Source: a virus
Strand: one strand, 5' to 3'
Virus record (IMG/VR): IMGVR_UViG_3300046752_000076
Location: 1 to 54,973 of that record
DNA: 54,973 bases
Position numbers and translations under genes: made by a program. Shown one piece after another: positions 9,527 through 16,577 of the stretch (position 1 is its first letter; each line of letters opens with the position of its first letter). The notes under the pieces were generated by a model that did no database searches, was not told where the DNA came from, and saw nothing but the letters and a program-made list of their open reading frames with translations.

Positions 9527-11047
9527 TTATTTCTCCTTGTGTAGCAAAAATGCAAAACTGATGACTGTAACATCAGTATCAACGTCTTTATCCTCAGTAC
9601 GGAAACGTAAACGTATACCGCGAAAGATATGGTTAAATGGAAAAGAGTAGTCTTGAACGAGCGGAGCATCGCCCCACTTTTTATCGCCTTCAATACGGTC
9701 AAGGTTCACCTCCACCGATCCAATGTCGGAGCCATTTTCATCCGTCATATCTATGTAAAACCGACCCGTACCTGTCGCTTGACAGATAAAGGTGTGACAT
9801 CTTTTTGTTCCGAGAAAATCACCAAGCCAAAGCACGGGAGTTTCTGCGTTCATCGGTGATCTACGAAGATCAGATAAACCTGTATCTTGTACGAACGTAC
9901 GGGCGGTTGCTTCGTATACGCCGTCTGCCGTACCAAACATCAATCTGCCGCCTAGAAAAGTACCGCATCTCGGTAACAATGTATCACCAAGCTGATAGTT
10001 TACGAGTTCGTACCCAGCACGAAAGTTCATGCTTAAACGCTGCGTTTGGTTTCCGCCAGCTCTAGGAAAGAATACGTGATACGTCTGCGTATCTGGATCG
10101 TACACAGCAGATATTGTTTCTGGATTAGGAGTTGTTCGTACAAGCTCTTGATATAACGGCTCGACTTCATCAGATAGCGATGCTTCAGCAATAGTAATAC
10201 CGTTTTGCTCAGATCGCATAATCGAGTGGATGCCGCGTCGAGAGCAGAACAATAAGTCTGATCCAGCATTTACGATTGTGTTATGAGCTATACACCCAAT
10301 ACGTAAGTTTGCCCTGCTATCAAGTTGCCATTGTTCAAAGTCTGGATCGATAATGTAAACAAGCGTCTGATCTTTTGTAAACACGGCAAGACGGTTTGCT
10401 TCAAACGTACCCATTCCAACAATTTCATCGGCAGTACCAATAAGATTAGATATGTCAATAAACGCTGCACGCGTTACTTCTTCAGTTGGCGCTTCCTCTT
10501 CGAGAAAGATGTCTGGATTATCAACACGACAAAATTCTACAGTAGTAGGTCTGTCCTTAAATCCAGCTACTGCTAAACGACGCTGAATAGGAACGCCAAA
10601 CTTAGGCTTGATAGAAGCAGTAGATGTCGAGAACTCAAACCCATCATATCGATACATTCTTGTATCTTGGTTGAAGACGTGAACTTTACCTTGGAAGTTT
10701 GTCATCGAGACAACAGCATCTTTTTTAAAAGCATCTCTTAGCTCATGCCCTCGATCAGATGATAAGTGTGTGCCTGCTGCATCTTCTTCTGCAAAGCAAA
10801 CTCCATCTCTATTGTAAAAACGTAGGCACTTAACAGGAAAACGATTAGAACCCTTATGTAGATAAAAGGCTGGGTCGCGAATAAGCTGACCTCGATAATC
10901 GACAAAGCAGTTCTCTAGCTGCCAAAAGTTTTGATCCTTCTCTGTTTCGAGAGCCGTAATATCACGCGATCTATCAATACCACGAAAGCCGAAGTAACTT
11001 CGGCTGTCTGATTTTACGGCTATTGGAGAGTACGATAGTCGTGACAT
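9527..11047 (-). CDS. Tail nozzle / tubular protein B candidate (506 aa)
   Basis: A beta-rich 506-aa protein (MSRLSYSPIAVKSDSRSYFGFRGIDRS...). Early residues FWQLENCFVDYRGQLIRDP resemble the start of podoviral nozzle/stabilisation proteins, in which a list of inputs is followed by repeated beta-blades (RLAVFTKDQTLVYIIDPD, HVFNQDTRMYRYDG). Start and the upstream stop share TAATG, so it is coupled to the adaptor-like gene. In T7-like phages adaptor and nozzle (gp11, gp12) lie in this order after the capsid gene, which is the basis of the call. It is shorter than T7 gp12, and I assign it by fold-like pattern and order, not by a signature motif. Confidence 0.6.
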   Translation of the reverse strand: MSRLSYSPIAVKSDSRSYFGFRGIDRSRDITALETEKDQNFWQLENCFVDYRGQLIRDPAFYLHKGSNRFPVKCLRFYNRDGVCFAEEDAAGTHLSSDRGHELRDAFKKDAVVSMTNFQGKVHVFNQDTRMYRYDGFEFSTSTASIKPKFGVPIQRRLAVAGFKDRPTTVEFCRVDNPDIFLEEEAPTEEVTRAAFIDISNLIGTADEIVGMGTFEANRLAVFTKDQTLVYIIDPDFEQWQLDSRANLRIGCIAHNTIVNAGSDLLFCSRRGIHSIMRSEQNGITIAEASLSDEVEPLYQELVRTTPNPETISAVYDPDTQTYHVFFPRAGGNQTQRLSMNFRAGYELVNYQLGDTLLPRCGTFLGGRLMFGTADGVYEATARTFVQDTGLSDLRRSPMNAETPVLWLGDFLGTKRCHTFICQATGTGRFYIDMTDENGSDIGSVEVNLDRIEGDKKWGDAPLVQDYSFPFNHIFRGIRLRFRTEDKDVDTDVTVISFAFLLHKEK

Positions 11048-11586
11048 TAATAACTGCCTGAGCTAGAAGAAGAACCTGATGAGGCAGAAGATGGATTGCC
11101 ACCCGTAGCCGTAGATGTCTTTGACGTTGTAGTGTCTGTGGTTTTCTTCGTGGATGGTGGGCAGTAAGCTGTATTGCTACCGCCATCGGTAATGCTTCTC
11201 TGGTAAGACTTGTTACCGTACGCACGTTCGTGAAGAATGTTTGCCATGTTTGCTTGATACAACTGTAAGAAAACCATGGCCTTCTCGCTGCCTTGCTGGA
11301 TAAAATAGTGAGCAGTCAAACCATCGATCATAATCATATCAGGGATTGCCCTGATTTCAGTGATGTCGTTGAAGTAATCAATGTCTCCACCTTCCCAATA
11401 AGGGTGTTGGCGTACGTCTTCGATCACTCGGTTAGCAAGCTCAATCATTAGCATCATCACTTCGCCATCAACCCTCGATGGTGAGAAGTTACCAGCACGC
11501 ACCAGAGCAGAGCGTACGAGATTTTCTAAGGGCGAATGATCGCCCCGTCCTGCCGCAAACGGCTTCTGTACGCTCTTCTCTGTCAT
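11047..11586 (-). CDS. Head-tail adaptor candidate (tubular protein A-like)
   Basis: Starts at the ATG at 11586 (MTEKSVQKPFAAG), which overlaps the upstream stop as TAATG and has AGAGGAAG in front; a start 12 codons earlier is less likely. The helical core (LENLVRSALVRAGNFSPSR...LIELANRVIEDVRQHPYW) resembles podoviral adaptor proteins such as T7 gp11 or P22 gp4, which form the ring between portal and nozzle. The last 40 residues are Ser/Thr/Gly-rich and probably flexible. It lies between the small head protein and the nozzle candidate. The assignment rests on the helical pattern, length (179 aa) and gene order. Confidence 0.6.
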   Translation of the reverse strand: MTEKSVQKPFAAGRGDHSPLENLVRSALVRAGNFSPSRVDGEVMMLMIELANRVIEDVRQHPYWEGGDIDYFNDITEIRAIPDMIMIDGLTAHYFIQQGSEKAMVFLQLYQANMANILHERAYGNKSYQRSITDGGSNTAYCPPSTKKTTDTTTSKTSTATGGNPSSASSGSSSSSGSY

Positions 11587-11945
11587 TAATCTTCCTCTGC
11601 GTTGATAACGCGGCCTGACCATACAAAGTGATGTTTCATCATCATTTCAGCAAGGTCACTTGGAACTCTCCAACTTACGTGTTCTCGTGCGCCATCCCAG
11701 ATACCCGTCACTCTTGTTTCGCCTATGCGTAAGTCGTAAACTGAACTCTCAGGATTAGCTGACACAAACATTGTGAAAGCACTTCCGCTAGGTTTTGGGG
11801 CTGCCTTTTTAGACTTTGCTTTCTTGGAAGCCTTTTCTCTGCTTTCAGATTTATCTTCCTCGACCCATGCCTCGTTTACATCGGGGGTGCTAGGGTCGTC
11901 GCCAATAAGCTGCCCCTTATCGTTTCTTGCACGTTTTTTTGCCAT
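11586..11945 (-). CDS. Small basic/acidic head protein, unknown (119 aa)
   Basis: Start set at the ATG at 11945 (MAKKRARNDKGQ), with GAGGAA eleven bases upstream. Residues 1-60 are highly charged with a KASKKAKSKKAAPKP stretch; residues 60-119 form a compact domain with WRVPSDLAEMMMKHH and FVWSGRVI. It is the first gene after the major capsid gene, separated from it by a hairpin terminator and a GGACGAC motif, so it probably heads a separate transcript with adaptor and nozzle. Phages often keep a head-completion or head-fibre protein here. Not recognised at family level. Confidence 0.65.
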   Translation of the reverse strand: MAKKRARNDKGQLIGDDPSTPDVNEAWVEEDKSESREKASKKAKSKKAAPKPSGSAFTMFVSANPESSVYDLRIGETRVTGIWDGAREHVSWRVPSDLAEMMMKHHFVWSGRVINAEED

Positions 11946-11997
11946 AAAGTTTTCCTCGTAAAATTGCTCTTTATTTATGAAGTTTATTTGCGGCTCA

Positions 11998-12008
11998 GTC
12001 GTCCTTAT
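11998..12008 (-). promoter_or_regulatory. GGACGAC boundary motif, copy 3
   Basis: Minus strand ATAAGGACGACTGAG lies four bases past the T-run of the terminator that follows the major capsid gene and about 55 bases before the next start codon. AT-rich sequence (AAATAAACTTCATAAATAAAG) follows. The order terminator, motif, gene supports a promoter-like role. Confidence 0.55.
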
Positions 12009-12010
12009 TA

Positions 12011-12043
12011 CAAAAGGGCCACGCGAGAAGCGCAGCCCTTTCT
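12011..12043 (-). terminator. Rho-independent terminator after major capsid gene
   Basis: On the minus strand AAAGGGC pairs with GCCCTTT around a GC-rich loop that contains a second GCG/CGC pairing, and the stem runs into CCCTTTT. It starts about 20 bases after the capsid stop codon. It would let capsid mRNA be produced separately from downstream tail genes. Confidence 0.7.
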
Positions 12044-12064
12044 TTAAACAGCTTATGGGAGGAG

Positions 12065-13228
12065 TTAAGCTGTTGCGTTCCAACCCTTGATGTACGCATG
12101 GGTTTTGTCCTGCAATAGTTCCAAACCACATTCGGTAAGGTACTCGTGCTTAACAGCATCCATATCGTTTGACTGACGATCACGTAGCAACTGAGTGTCG
12201 CGACCTTCCATGAAACGGTACTTGAGGTGTGGGAAGTCGATGATGACTGCCGCATTTTCCATGCCTGGAACCTGACGGAATTGAGGGTGTAAATGCACCA
12301 TCAAGTCGCCTGCGAACGTAGCATAGCGAGTTAAGTTCACACCGTATGTGCCCTCAACTACAGTTGGCTGCCAGCGATCTTTACCAAACTTCTGCAAGTG
12401 GCCTGCAACTTTTGCACCACAGAACATGATCTTCTGATTGCTTCCGAAAGCGAAAACATCTTCGATCAATGATCGGTCAAACTGATCTTCTGTCATAACG
12501 CCAGAAGCTGTTGCACGGTCATTTACGTTTGTGATGGTACTAATTAATCCACCTGTCATACGTGTTGGTTGAGCAGTAGAGGCATTTGCTTCATTCTTCT
12601 TACCGAAGAACATTGCTCGCTCAATATCCTGCATGTGCAGTTTAAGAGCTTTCGTAGCCATCTCGTCCTCTTTATCGCCTGTACGAAGATTGGTCGCACG
12701 CAAAGTTTCGGTTACGGTAAATGCCGTACGAAAGATTTGTGTGAAGTTCGAAGCCACGCTGGCGTCAAATGAGATGCCAGTCGGTGATGTCGCACCTTCT
12801 TCGTACGCTGTGCCTGCGATGAATAGATTTGCACCATCATCGATTGCAGCAGCGCCTCCGCCAATACCACGCTCAACTGTTAGTGAGGTAGCAGTACTGT
12901 CGGCAGTACAACGCATAACTTCGTTAGTCGCTGAGTTTACAATAAGTGAACCAGCTACAGCAAAAGTTCCTGCATTGTTGTTAGTGATTGTAATAGACGT
13001 AGCACTGTTGTTTACAGCACCATTGACTACTAATGCACGAGCAGGGAGTTCATCTCTGAAGTTCTTAAATTCTGGGTCATCCGTGGCTTCTGATGAAGTC
13101 ATTGATAACAAAGCGTTTAAGGGAGCGTTCCCATTTGGTTCCAAGAGTGTGAATAACTCTCGGTAATTTTTCGGGCGGAAGTCCGTTGTAAACTGACCTG
13201 TTCCCCGAAGTCCTTGAATACCAGCCAT
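12065..13228 (-). CDS. Major capsid protein (SU10/DUF5309-like candidate)
   Basis: A 387-aa protein starting MAGIQGLRGTGQFTTDFRPKN, with AAGGAG before the ATG. The opening, then LLSMTSSEATDDPEFKNFRDELP and the Ig-like/beta insertion (residues about 70-130, SATSITITNNNAGTF), matches what I know of the DUF5309/SU10-type major capsid family, which has the HK97 fold. Residues 190-260 contain the helix KALKLHMQDIERAMFFGKKNE and the C-terminal half has YMEGRDTQLL. It follows a scaffold-like gene and is bracketed by terminators, as expected for the most abundant virion protein. Length is normal for the family. Confidence 0.8.
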   Translation of the reverse strand: MAGIQGLRGTGQFTTDFRPKNYRELFTLLEPNGNAPLNALLSMTSSEATDDPEFKNFRDELPARALVVNGAVNNSATSITITNNNAGTFAVAGSLIVNSATNEVMRCTADSTATSLTVERGIGGGAAAIDDGANLFIAGTAYEEGATSPTGISFDASVASNFTQIFRTAFTVTETLRATNLRTGDKEDEMATKALKLHMQDIERAMFFGKKNEANASTAQPTRMTGGLISTITNVNDRATASGVMTEDQFDRSLIEDVFAFGSNQKIMFCGAKVAGHLQKFGKDRWQPTVVEGTYGVNLTRYATFAGDLMVHLHPQFRQVPGMENAAVIIDFPHLKYRFMEGRDTQLLRDRQSNDMDAVKHEYLTECGLELLQDKTHAYIKGWNATA

Positions 13229-13302
13229 TGCTAGTCTCCTTCTAGGTTAAGTTACTATCTTCGAGGTACTAATGACCACGCGGTACAATCACGCGAAAAT
13301 CC

Positions 13303-13312
13303 TTCGTCCCTA
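13303..13312 (-). promoter_or_regulatory. Variant GGACGA motif upstream of capsid gene
   Basis: Minus strand ATATATAGGGACGAAGGA lies about 75 bases before the capsid start and shares TAGGGACGA with copy 2. It follows a T-run (CTCTTTTTTTCGATG) that could end a transcript. It is weaker than the other copies because the last C of the core is missing. Confidence 0.35.
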
Positions 13313-13384
13313 TATATAACATCGAAAAAAAGAGCCGTAGCGCAAATCGATATTGATTTGATATTGTCAGAAAAGTTTATTGTG

Positions 13385-13394
13385 GTCGTCCCAC
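13385..13394 (-). promoter_or_regulatory. GGACGAC boundary motif, copy 4
   Basis: Minus strand AAGTGGGACGACCACAATAAAC comes four to five bases after the T-run of the scaffold terminator. The core is embedded in an imperfect palindrome (GTGGGACGACCAC). The capsid gene lies 157 bases downstream with a long untranslated leader between. Confidence 0.5.
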
Positions 13395-13398
13395 TTGT

Positions 13399-13425
13399 AA
13401 AAAAAATCGCCCCGAAGGGCGACTT
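13399..13425 (-). terminator. Rho-independent terminator after scaffold gene
   Basis: Minus strand TCGCCC-TTCG-GGGCGA, a perfect six-base GC-rich stem with the stable TTCG tetraloop, followed by eight T residues. It starts a few bases after the stop codon of the scaffold-like gene. This is a textbook intrinsic terminator. Confidence 0.93.
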
Positions 13426-13427
13426 TC

Positions 13428-14441
13428 TTAACCCATACGTTTGCTCATCGCGTTCTGTGCAAGTCGTGCAAGGGTGTCATCTCCGCCTGTTTCTGCTGCT
13501 TGGCTAGTAGGGCCACCTGATTGTGAGCGTAAATATGCCTCACGTCGTTTAGCCATTTCGCGTATGCGTTCGAACTCTGGCGCGTTCATTTGGTTTTTAA
13601 AGTCATTAACGACTTTGTTCGTAAGCCCCATGTCCACAAAGTCTTCGGCAGTATACCCACGCTCTAGTGCGTACGCACGAAAGTCATCGAGAGCTTCATC
13701 AGGCAAGCCAGCTTGCTGCTGGGCTTTATCAAGATTGTTTCGTATCGTGTTGGTTATAGTATCTTCACGAGATTGCATTGCTTCTTCTCGTGATTGATTG
13801 CCTTGCTGACCAGCCGCCATAGCTTGCTGCATGATGTTCTGGTTCATATTAACCATTTGACCCATCATTCTTTTCATTTCAGCTATTTCGATATTCATCT
13901 CACGAAACCCAGGTGGTAACGAGATGGCATTTTCATCTTCGTACTTCTGAAACTCTTCATTTAGTTTGGCAGACAAAGCCTCTGCATCACCCTGTTGGGG
14001 TGCTACTGGTTGGGCTACTCCTTCTTGTTTTGGACGAGCCTGTCCCATCTGAGCATTTTTACTCATAGCCTTTAAGCCTGCTGCCATTAACTTAGCAGCT
14101 TCTTCTGGGCCTTGACCTGTCTTTTCCATAATCATGCTAGCAAGATCATTTACAGGTTTCATCTGCGCTTGTTTGAAGTTGAGGTCACGATACCGTTCGT
14201 ACGTACCAGCAATTTGTGACGGTGAAAGAGGACGTTCTTCATCGCCAATCTTCACGTTATAAATGATTGCCTCTGCTTGAGACTTGTCGCCTTCAGTCTC
14301 AGGAGATGCAGCCGCAACTGCTTTTTCTTGTGCAGTCTCTGGTGCCTCCTTCGTCTCTGGCTTTGGTTGTGCTGGCGCACCCATTTGTGAAGCAGCAATA
14401 CGTGCTACTTGATCTGCGTCTTTTTCTGGTTGTCTAGCCAT
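13428..14441 (-). CDS. Capsid scaffolding protein
   Basis: A 337-aa, highly charged, helix-forming protein rich in Gln, Glu, Lys, Ala and Met with almost no Cys or Trp. A Pro/Glu/Ala-rich N-terminal region (KPETKEAPETAQEKA) is followed by a long Met/Gln-rich helix (NIEIAEMKRMMGQMVNMNQN) and a basic C-terminus (MAKRREAYLRSQ). Composition and its place immediately before the major capsid gene are typical of scaffolding proteins, which guide prohead assembly and then leave. Overlaps the 94-aa gene upstream by 8 bases. A strong terminator follows the stop. Confidence 0.8.
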   Translation of the reverse strand: MARQPEKDADQVARIAASQMGAPAQPKPETKEAPETAQEKAVAAASPETEGDKSQAEAIIYNVKIGDEERPLSPSQIAGTYERYRDLNFKQAQMKPVNDLASMIMEKTGQGPEEAAKLMAAGLKAMSKNAQMGQARPKQEGVAQPVAPQQGDAEALSAKLNEEFQKYEDENAISLPPGFREMNIEIAEMKRMMGQMVNMNQNIMQQAMAAGQQGNQSREEAMQSREDTITNTIRNNLDKAQQQAGLPDEALDDFRAYALERGYTAEDFVDMGLTNKVVNDFKNQMNAPEFERIREMAKRREAYLRSQSGGPTSQAAETGGDDTLARLAQNAMSKRMG

Positions 14442-14718
14442 TGTCTATCCTTTCTGAGCGGCCTTGGCGGCTCGTGGCTTCTTCAAGTGAAAGCTCACCC
14501 TCTAGTTTGTGGATGAGCCGTTCGGGCATATTAAGCAATTGCTCTGCTGCCCATATTGCACCTCGCTGAAAGTCCATCTGCTGTTGCGTCATTTCTTGGG
14601 TTCGAGCCATTGCAAGTGCGAGAGTTAGTATTTCTTCTCTCATTACTTCGTTTACGTGGTTCCAACCTTTACTTTCTGCGAGTTCAATTATGTCTTTAAC
14701 TTTGCTCTTGACGTTCAT
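14434..14718 (-). CDS. Small helical protein upstream of scaffold (94 aa)
   Basis: A 94-aa all-helical soluble protein (MNVKSKVKDIIELAESKGWNHV...). It has no Cys, no membrane span and no signal peptide. The end overlaps the scaffold start by 8 bases, so the two are translated together. It might be an assembly or head-completion factor. Not recognised. It lies directly after the cluster of minute lysine-rich proteins. Confidence 0.65.
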   Translation of the reverse strand: MNVKSKVKDIIELAESKGWNHVNEVMREEILTLALAMARTQEMTQQQMDFQRGAIWAAEQLLNMPERLIHKLEGELSLEEATSRQGRSERIDNG

Positions 14719-14733
14719 GTTGAGTTTGTTTCT

Positions 14734-14841
14734 TTACTTTTTCACCTTCAGTCCTGAAGGTTTCTTTTTGACTGGTGCTTTACCAGCGCGTACAGGCGAG
14801 CACCCCTTTTTCTTCATCCCATTTTTCTTTCCGTGTGGCAT
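14734..14841 (-). CDS. Minute lysine-rich protein 1 (35 aa)
   Basis: ATG at 14841 encodes MPHGKKNGMKKKGCSPVRAG and continues to a TAA at 14736; nearly 40 percent of the residues are Lys or Arg and there is one Cys. The start overlaps the stop of the 68-aa gene upstream as TAATG. It is too short for usual gene callers, but the coupled overlap and shared composition with six neighbours support it. Predicted role, by composition only: nucleic-acid or phospholipid binding. Confidence 0.6.
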   Translation of the reverse strand: MPHGKKNGMKKKGCSPVRAGKAPVKKKPSGLKVKK

Positions 14842-15047
14842 TACTTCTTACCTTTCTTCCAAGAGATCCTCTTGGAGCTTGTTTTCTTTCTGGCTGCGCT
14901 TGTGCATTGCGCTTTCGTAGGCCGACAGGCTGGGTAGGACTTACGCTTTTCACCCTTCTTACGACCACAGGGTTTCCCAGTTTTACAGTCTATCCATCCT
15001 TTGCCGCCGTTCTGAGCAAACCATGTACGAAGATCATTTTTTGCCAC
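14841..15047 (-). CDS. Minute lysine-rich protein 2, Cys-containing (68 aa)
   Basis: Begins with GTG at 15047 inside the end of the previous gene (overlap 14 bases) and ends as TAATG with the next. Sequence MAKNDLRTWFAQNGGKGWIDCKTGKPCGRKK... has four Cys (CKTGKPC ... CRPTKAQC), which could bind one zinc ion, and a basic tail. In other marine phages a protein of this kind (DLRxWF...GWVDCKTGKPCGR) lies among structural genes. That recollection is from family knowledge and not checked. Function unknown. Confidence 0.75.
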   Translation of the reverse strand: MAKNDLRTWFAQNGGKGWIDCKTGKPCGRKKGEKRKSYPACRPTKAQCTSAARKKTSSKRISWKKGKK

Positions 15048-15156
15048 GAGGTTTTTTCTTTTTCTTTGCAGCAGCTATCACGTCGCCACGAGTAATCTTC
15101 TTCTTGTTACCGTACTGGGCGGCAAGTTTCTTTTGAGCTGGTGTCATACGTTTCAT
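15034..15156 (-). CDS. Minute lysine-rich protein 3 (40 aa)
   Basis: ATG at 15156 encodes MKRMTPAQKKLAAQYGNKKK and ends with a Lys-run and PRGKK at 15034. About 17 of 40 residues are basic. Start overlaps the stop of the 54-aa gene upstream (ATGA), and its stop overlaps the start of the 68-aa gene. The tail resembles short basic DNA-binding arms. Not recognised. Confidence 0.65.
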   Translation of the reverse strand: MKRMTPAQKKLAAQYGNKKKITRGDVIAAAKKKKKPRGKK

Positions 15157-15317
15157 TTCTTTTTGCCTTTACTTTTGTTTCCCCAGTTTTTAGCGCCAAC
15201 CTTACGGCACTTACTCAACGCCCCACTTGCATACGCAGAAGGCCAAACTTTATATCTGGCTTTCACTTTGCTATAACAGGCGTCTTTCTTAGCCGTTTTT
15301 TTCTTCTTGGCTGGCAT
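15153..15317 (-). CDS. Minute lysine-rich protein 4, DUF5872-like (54 aa)
   Basis: ATG at 15317 encodes a 54-aa protein with a basic N-terminus (MPAKKKKTAKKDACYSKVK), then the characteristic YKVWPSAYASGALSKCRKVGA core and a basic C-terminus. The C...WPSAYASG..xxC..xG pattern is what I associate with DUF5872, a small domain of unknown function common in phages and giant viruses. Two Cys are 23 residues apart. Overlaps the next gene by 4 bases (ATGA). Confidence 0.8.
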   Translation of the reverse strand: MPAKKKKTAKKDACYSKVKARYKVWPSAYASGALSKCRKVGAKNWGNKSKGKKK

Positions 15318-15320
15318 GAC

Positions 15321-15413
15321 TTAGCCTTGCGTACACGGGCAGTCTTTGTGCTGCATGTTTCCTGTCTGAGTTTTTAAACCCAGCTTTTTAACTTCTTTGG
15401 ATGTCTTAGCCAT
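15321..15413 (-). CDS. Minute protein 5 (30 aa)
   Basis: ATG at 15413 encodes MAKTSKEVKKLGLKTQTGNM and ends HKDCPCTQG at 15321. The CPC near the end is distinctive, since two Cys this close can bind metal or form a redox pair. Start overlaps the upstream stop by one base. Supported mainly by exact packing between neighbours. Confidence 0.5.
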   Translation of the reverse strand: MAKTSKEVKKLGLKTQTGNMQHKDCPCTQG

Positions 15414-15523
15414 TAGTAACCCTTCTTCTTCTTCATAGGCTTACCAGACTTGGCCGCTGCTTTCTTAGCTGCTGCTTTACCCTTTTTTGTGTAAGGGAAT
15501 TTTTTCTTTCCTACTGTTGGCAT
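15413..15523 (-). CDS. Minute lysine-rich protein 6 (36 aa)
   Basis: ATG at 15523 encodes MPTVGKKKFPYTKKGKAAAK and ends KPMKKKKGY. Sixteen of 36 residues are Lys. The motif VGKKKFPYTKKGK resembles small basic proteins annotated in many marine phages. It shares one base with the next start (TAATG). A ribosome site, AAGGAG, lies ten bases before the ATG. Confidence 0.65.
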   Translation of the reverse strand: MPTVGKKKFPYTKKGKAAAKKAAAKSGKPMKKKKGY

Positions 15524-15533
15524 GGTATACTCC

Positions 15534-15797
15534 TTAACAGTTCCAAGCACGACGGCTCCAATAGTTAGCCGACAATTTATTTGATTTACCTTTTATCCCA
15601 CCGCTACGAGCGCAGTACGATTTCTTTCGAGAGGGCGTACCTTTCTTGATTGTCATCTTGGCATCCCCGAAGCGAATTATTTTTTCCTTGCCATTGGCGC
15701 AGGCTTTCACAACAAACTTCTTGCCGCCCGAAACCTGACGCTTCGGTTTGTTACAGGCCATAGATTTCTTGGAAGCTTTCTTTTTTGCTGCTGGCAT
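15534..15797 (-). CDS. Small basic Cys protein 7, DUF6321-like (87 aa)
   Basis: An 87-aa protein with a basic N-terminus (MPAAKKKASKKSMACNKPK), a middle segment KIIRFGDAKMTIKKGTPSRK and a C-terminal SANYWSRRAWNC. The RFGD...K...PSRKKSYCARSGGI...S.NYWSRRAW pattern is conserved in a small phage family I associate with DUF6321, often seen in marine phages. Four Cys suggest a possible metal site. AAAGGAG precedes the start. It heads the run of small basic genes and follows a GGACGAC motif about 45 bases upstream. Confidence 0.75.
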   Translation of the reverse strand: MPAAKKKASKKSMACNKPKRQVSGGKKFVVKACANGKEKIIRFGDAKMTIKKGTPSRKKSYCARSGGIKGKSNKLSANYWSRRAWNC

Positions 15798-15839
15798 AAC
15801 TAACTCCTTTAGAGCATTATGTTTATTATACAGCTACAT

Positions 15840-15849
15840 GTCGTCCTTA
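15840..15849 (-). promoter_or_regulatory. GGACGAC boundary motif, copy 5, with TATAAT
   Basis: Minus strand AATAAGGACGACATGTAGCTG is followed directly by TATAAT, nine bases after the core. The TAA is the stop of the 23-aa membrane peptide. The downstream genes are the seven small basic proteins. The consensus -10 box makes this the best promoter candidate of the set. Confidence 0.6.
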
Positions 15850-15918
15850 TTTATCGTCTTTCCAAACCGTCCAAAGCAAAATTAAAACAAAGACAATTAA
15901 TAAAATATCGACTAACAT
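15847..15918 (-). CDS. Putative membrane micropeptide (23 aa)
   Basis: ATG at 15918 encodes MLVDILLIVFVLILLWTVWK followed by DDK and a stop. It is a single hydrophobic helix with a charged C-terminal end, the pattern of small phage membrane peptides. A purine-rich AGAGGA lies just upstream (spacing short). It fills exactly the space between two GGACGAC motifs. Too short for certainty; a holin-like or membrane-regulator role is possible. Confidence 0.4.
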   Translation of the reverse strand: MLVDILLIVFVLILLWTVWKDDK

Positions 15919-15930
15919 TATCCTCTAAAT

Positions 15931-15938
15931 GTCGTCCT
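15931..15938 (-). promoter_or_regulatory. GGACGAC boundary motif, copy 6
   Basis: Minus strand GAGGACGACATTTAGAGGATAAT follows the TGA-TAG double stop of the 2OG oxygenase gene. GATAAT lies eight bases after the core. The motif precedes the 23-aa membrane peptide by about ten bases. Confidence 0.45.
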
Positions 15939-15941
15939 CTA

Positions 15942-16577
15942 TCAAAACATGCAGTCGTCAAAAACAGCATTGCAGCTAAGAATTATTCTATCTTCATCTG
16001 CCATGTGTGGATTGGTGAAATGTGCCATATGCGCTGGAAAAACAACTAACATGCCCTTCTTAGGGTTAAGGGTGTACTTATCATTCCATAATGCAAAGCC
16101 ATTTCCATAAATCATATTGTAAGAAGATGCCGCTGGATTGCGAAAAACAATCTCACCAGTACCCTCTGAGGTTGCTCCATAAAACACACAAGCTAAATGA
16201 GCAAAGCCGTGAATATGCTCTGGTGCAAAATGACCATGACCATAAATCGAAACCCAAGAATTTGTAAGGTGAAACTTCGGGTCTGTATTTAAAGCGTTTG
16301 TGTACTTTTGACACTGCCTAACGATAGCGTGATGTATTGGATCAAAGCGTTTATCTTCGTCCAGTTTAAATCTACCATGACTTGTGTAACCATGTTTTTT
16401 GTAATCTTCGGGTGACTTCGCTCGTTCAAAGTTATGCCAAGCATGACTTATAAGCTTTCCGTTAGGGTCTTGGTCACGCAAATCATAAGCGTACTCGCAC
16501 AGATCGTCAGCTAATTTTTCCCCATCGTCTATGATTTCATGTAAGATAGGAAAGCTAAAAGGGTTCTCAAACCCCAT
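15942..16577 (-). CDS. 2OG-Fe(II) oxygenase family protein
   Basis: A 211-aa protein of the double-stranded beta-helix dioxygenase type. SWVSIYGHGHFAPEHIHG supplies the first iron His (EHIH), ACVFYGATSEGTGEIVFRNP is the following sheet, and GMLVVFPAHMAHFTNP gives the distal His with DRIILSCN supplying the Arg that binds 2-oxoglutarate. This order matches PF13759/TIGR02466-type enzymes found in many marine phages. The substrate is unknown; hydroxylation of a protein or DNA base are possibilities. It overlaps the 73-aa gene upstream by 11 bases and sits between fibre genes and the small basic proteins. Confidence 0.8.
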   Translation of the reverse strand: MGFENPFSFPILHEIIDDGEKLADDLCEYAYDLRDQDPNGKLISHAWHNFERAKSPEDYKKHGYTSHGRFKLDEDKRFDPIHHAIVRQCQKYTNALNTDPKFHLTNSWVSIYGHGHFAPEHIHGFAHLACVFYGATSEGTGEIVFRNPAASSYNMIYGNGFALWNDKYTLNPKKGMLVVFPAHMAHFTNPHMADEDRIILSCNAVFDDCMF

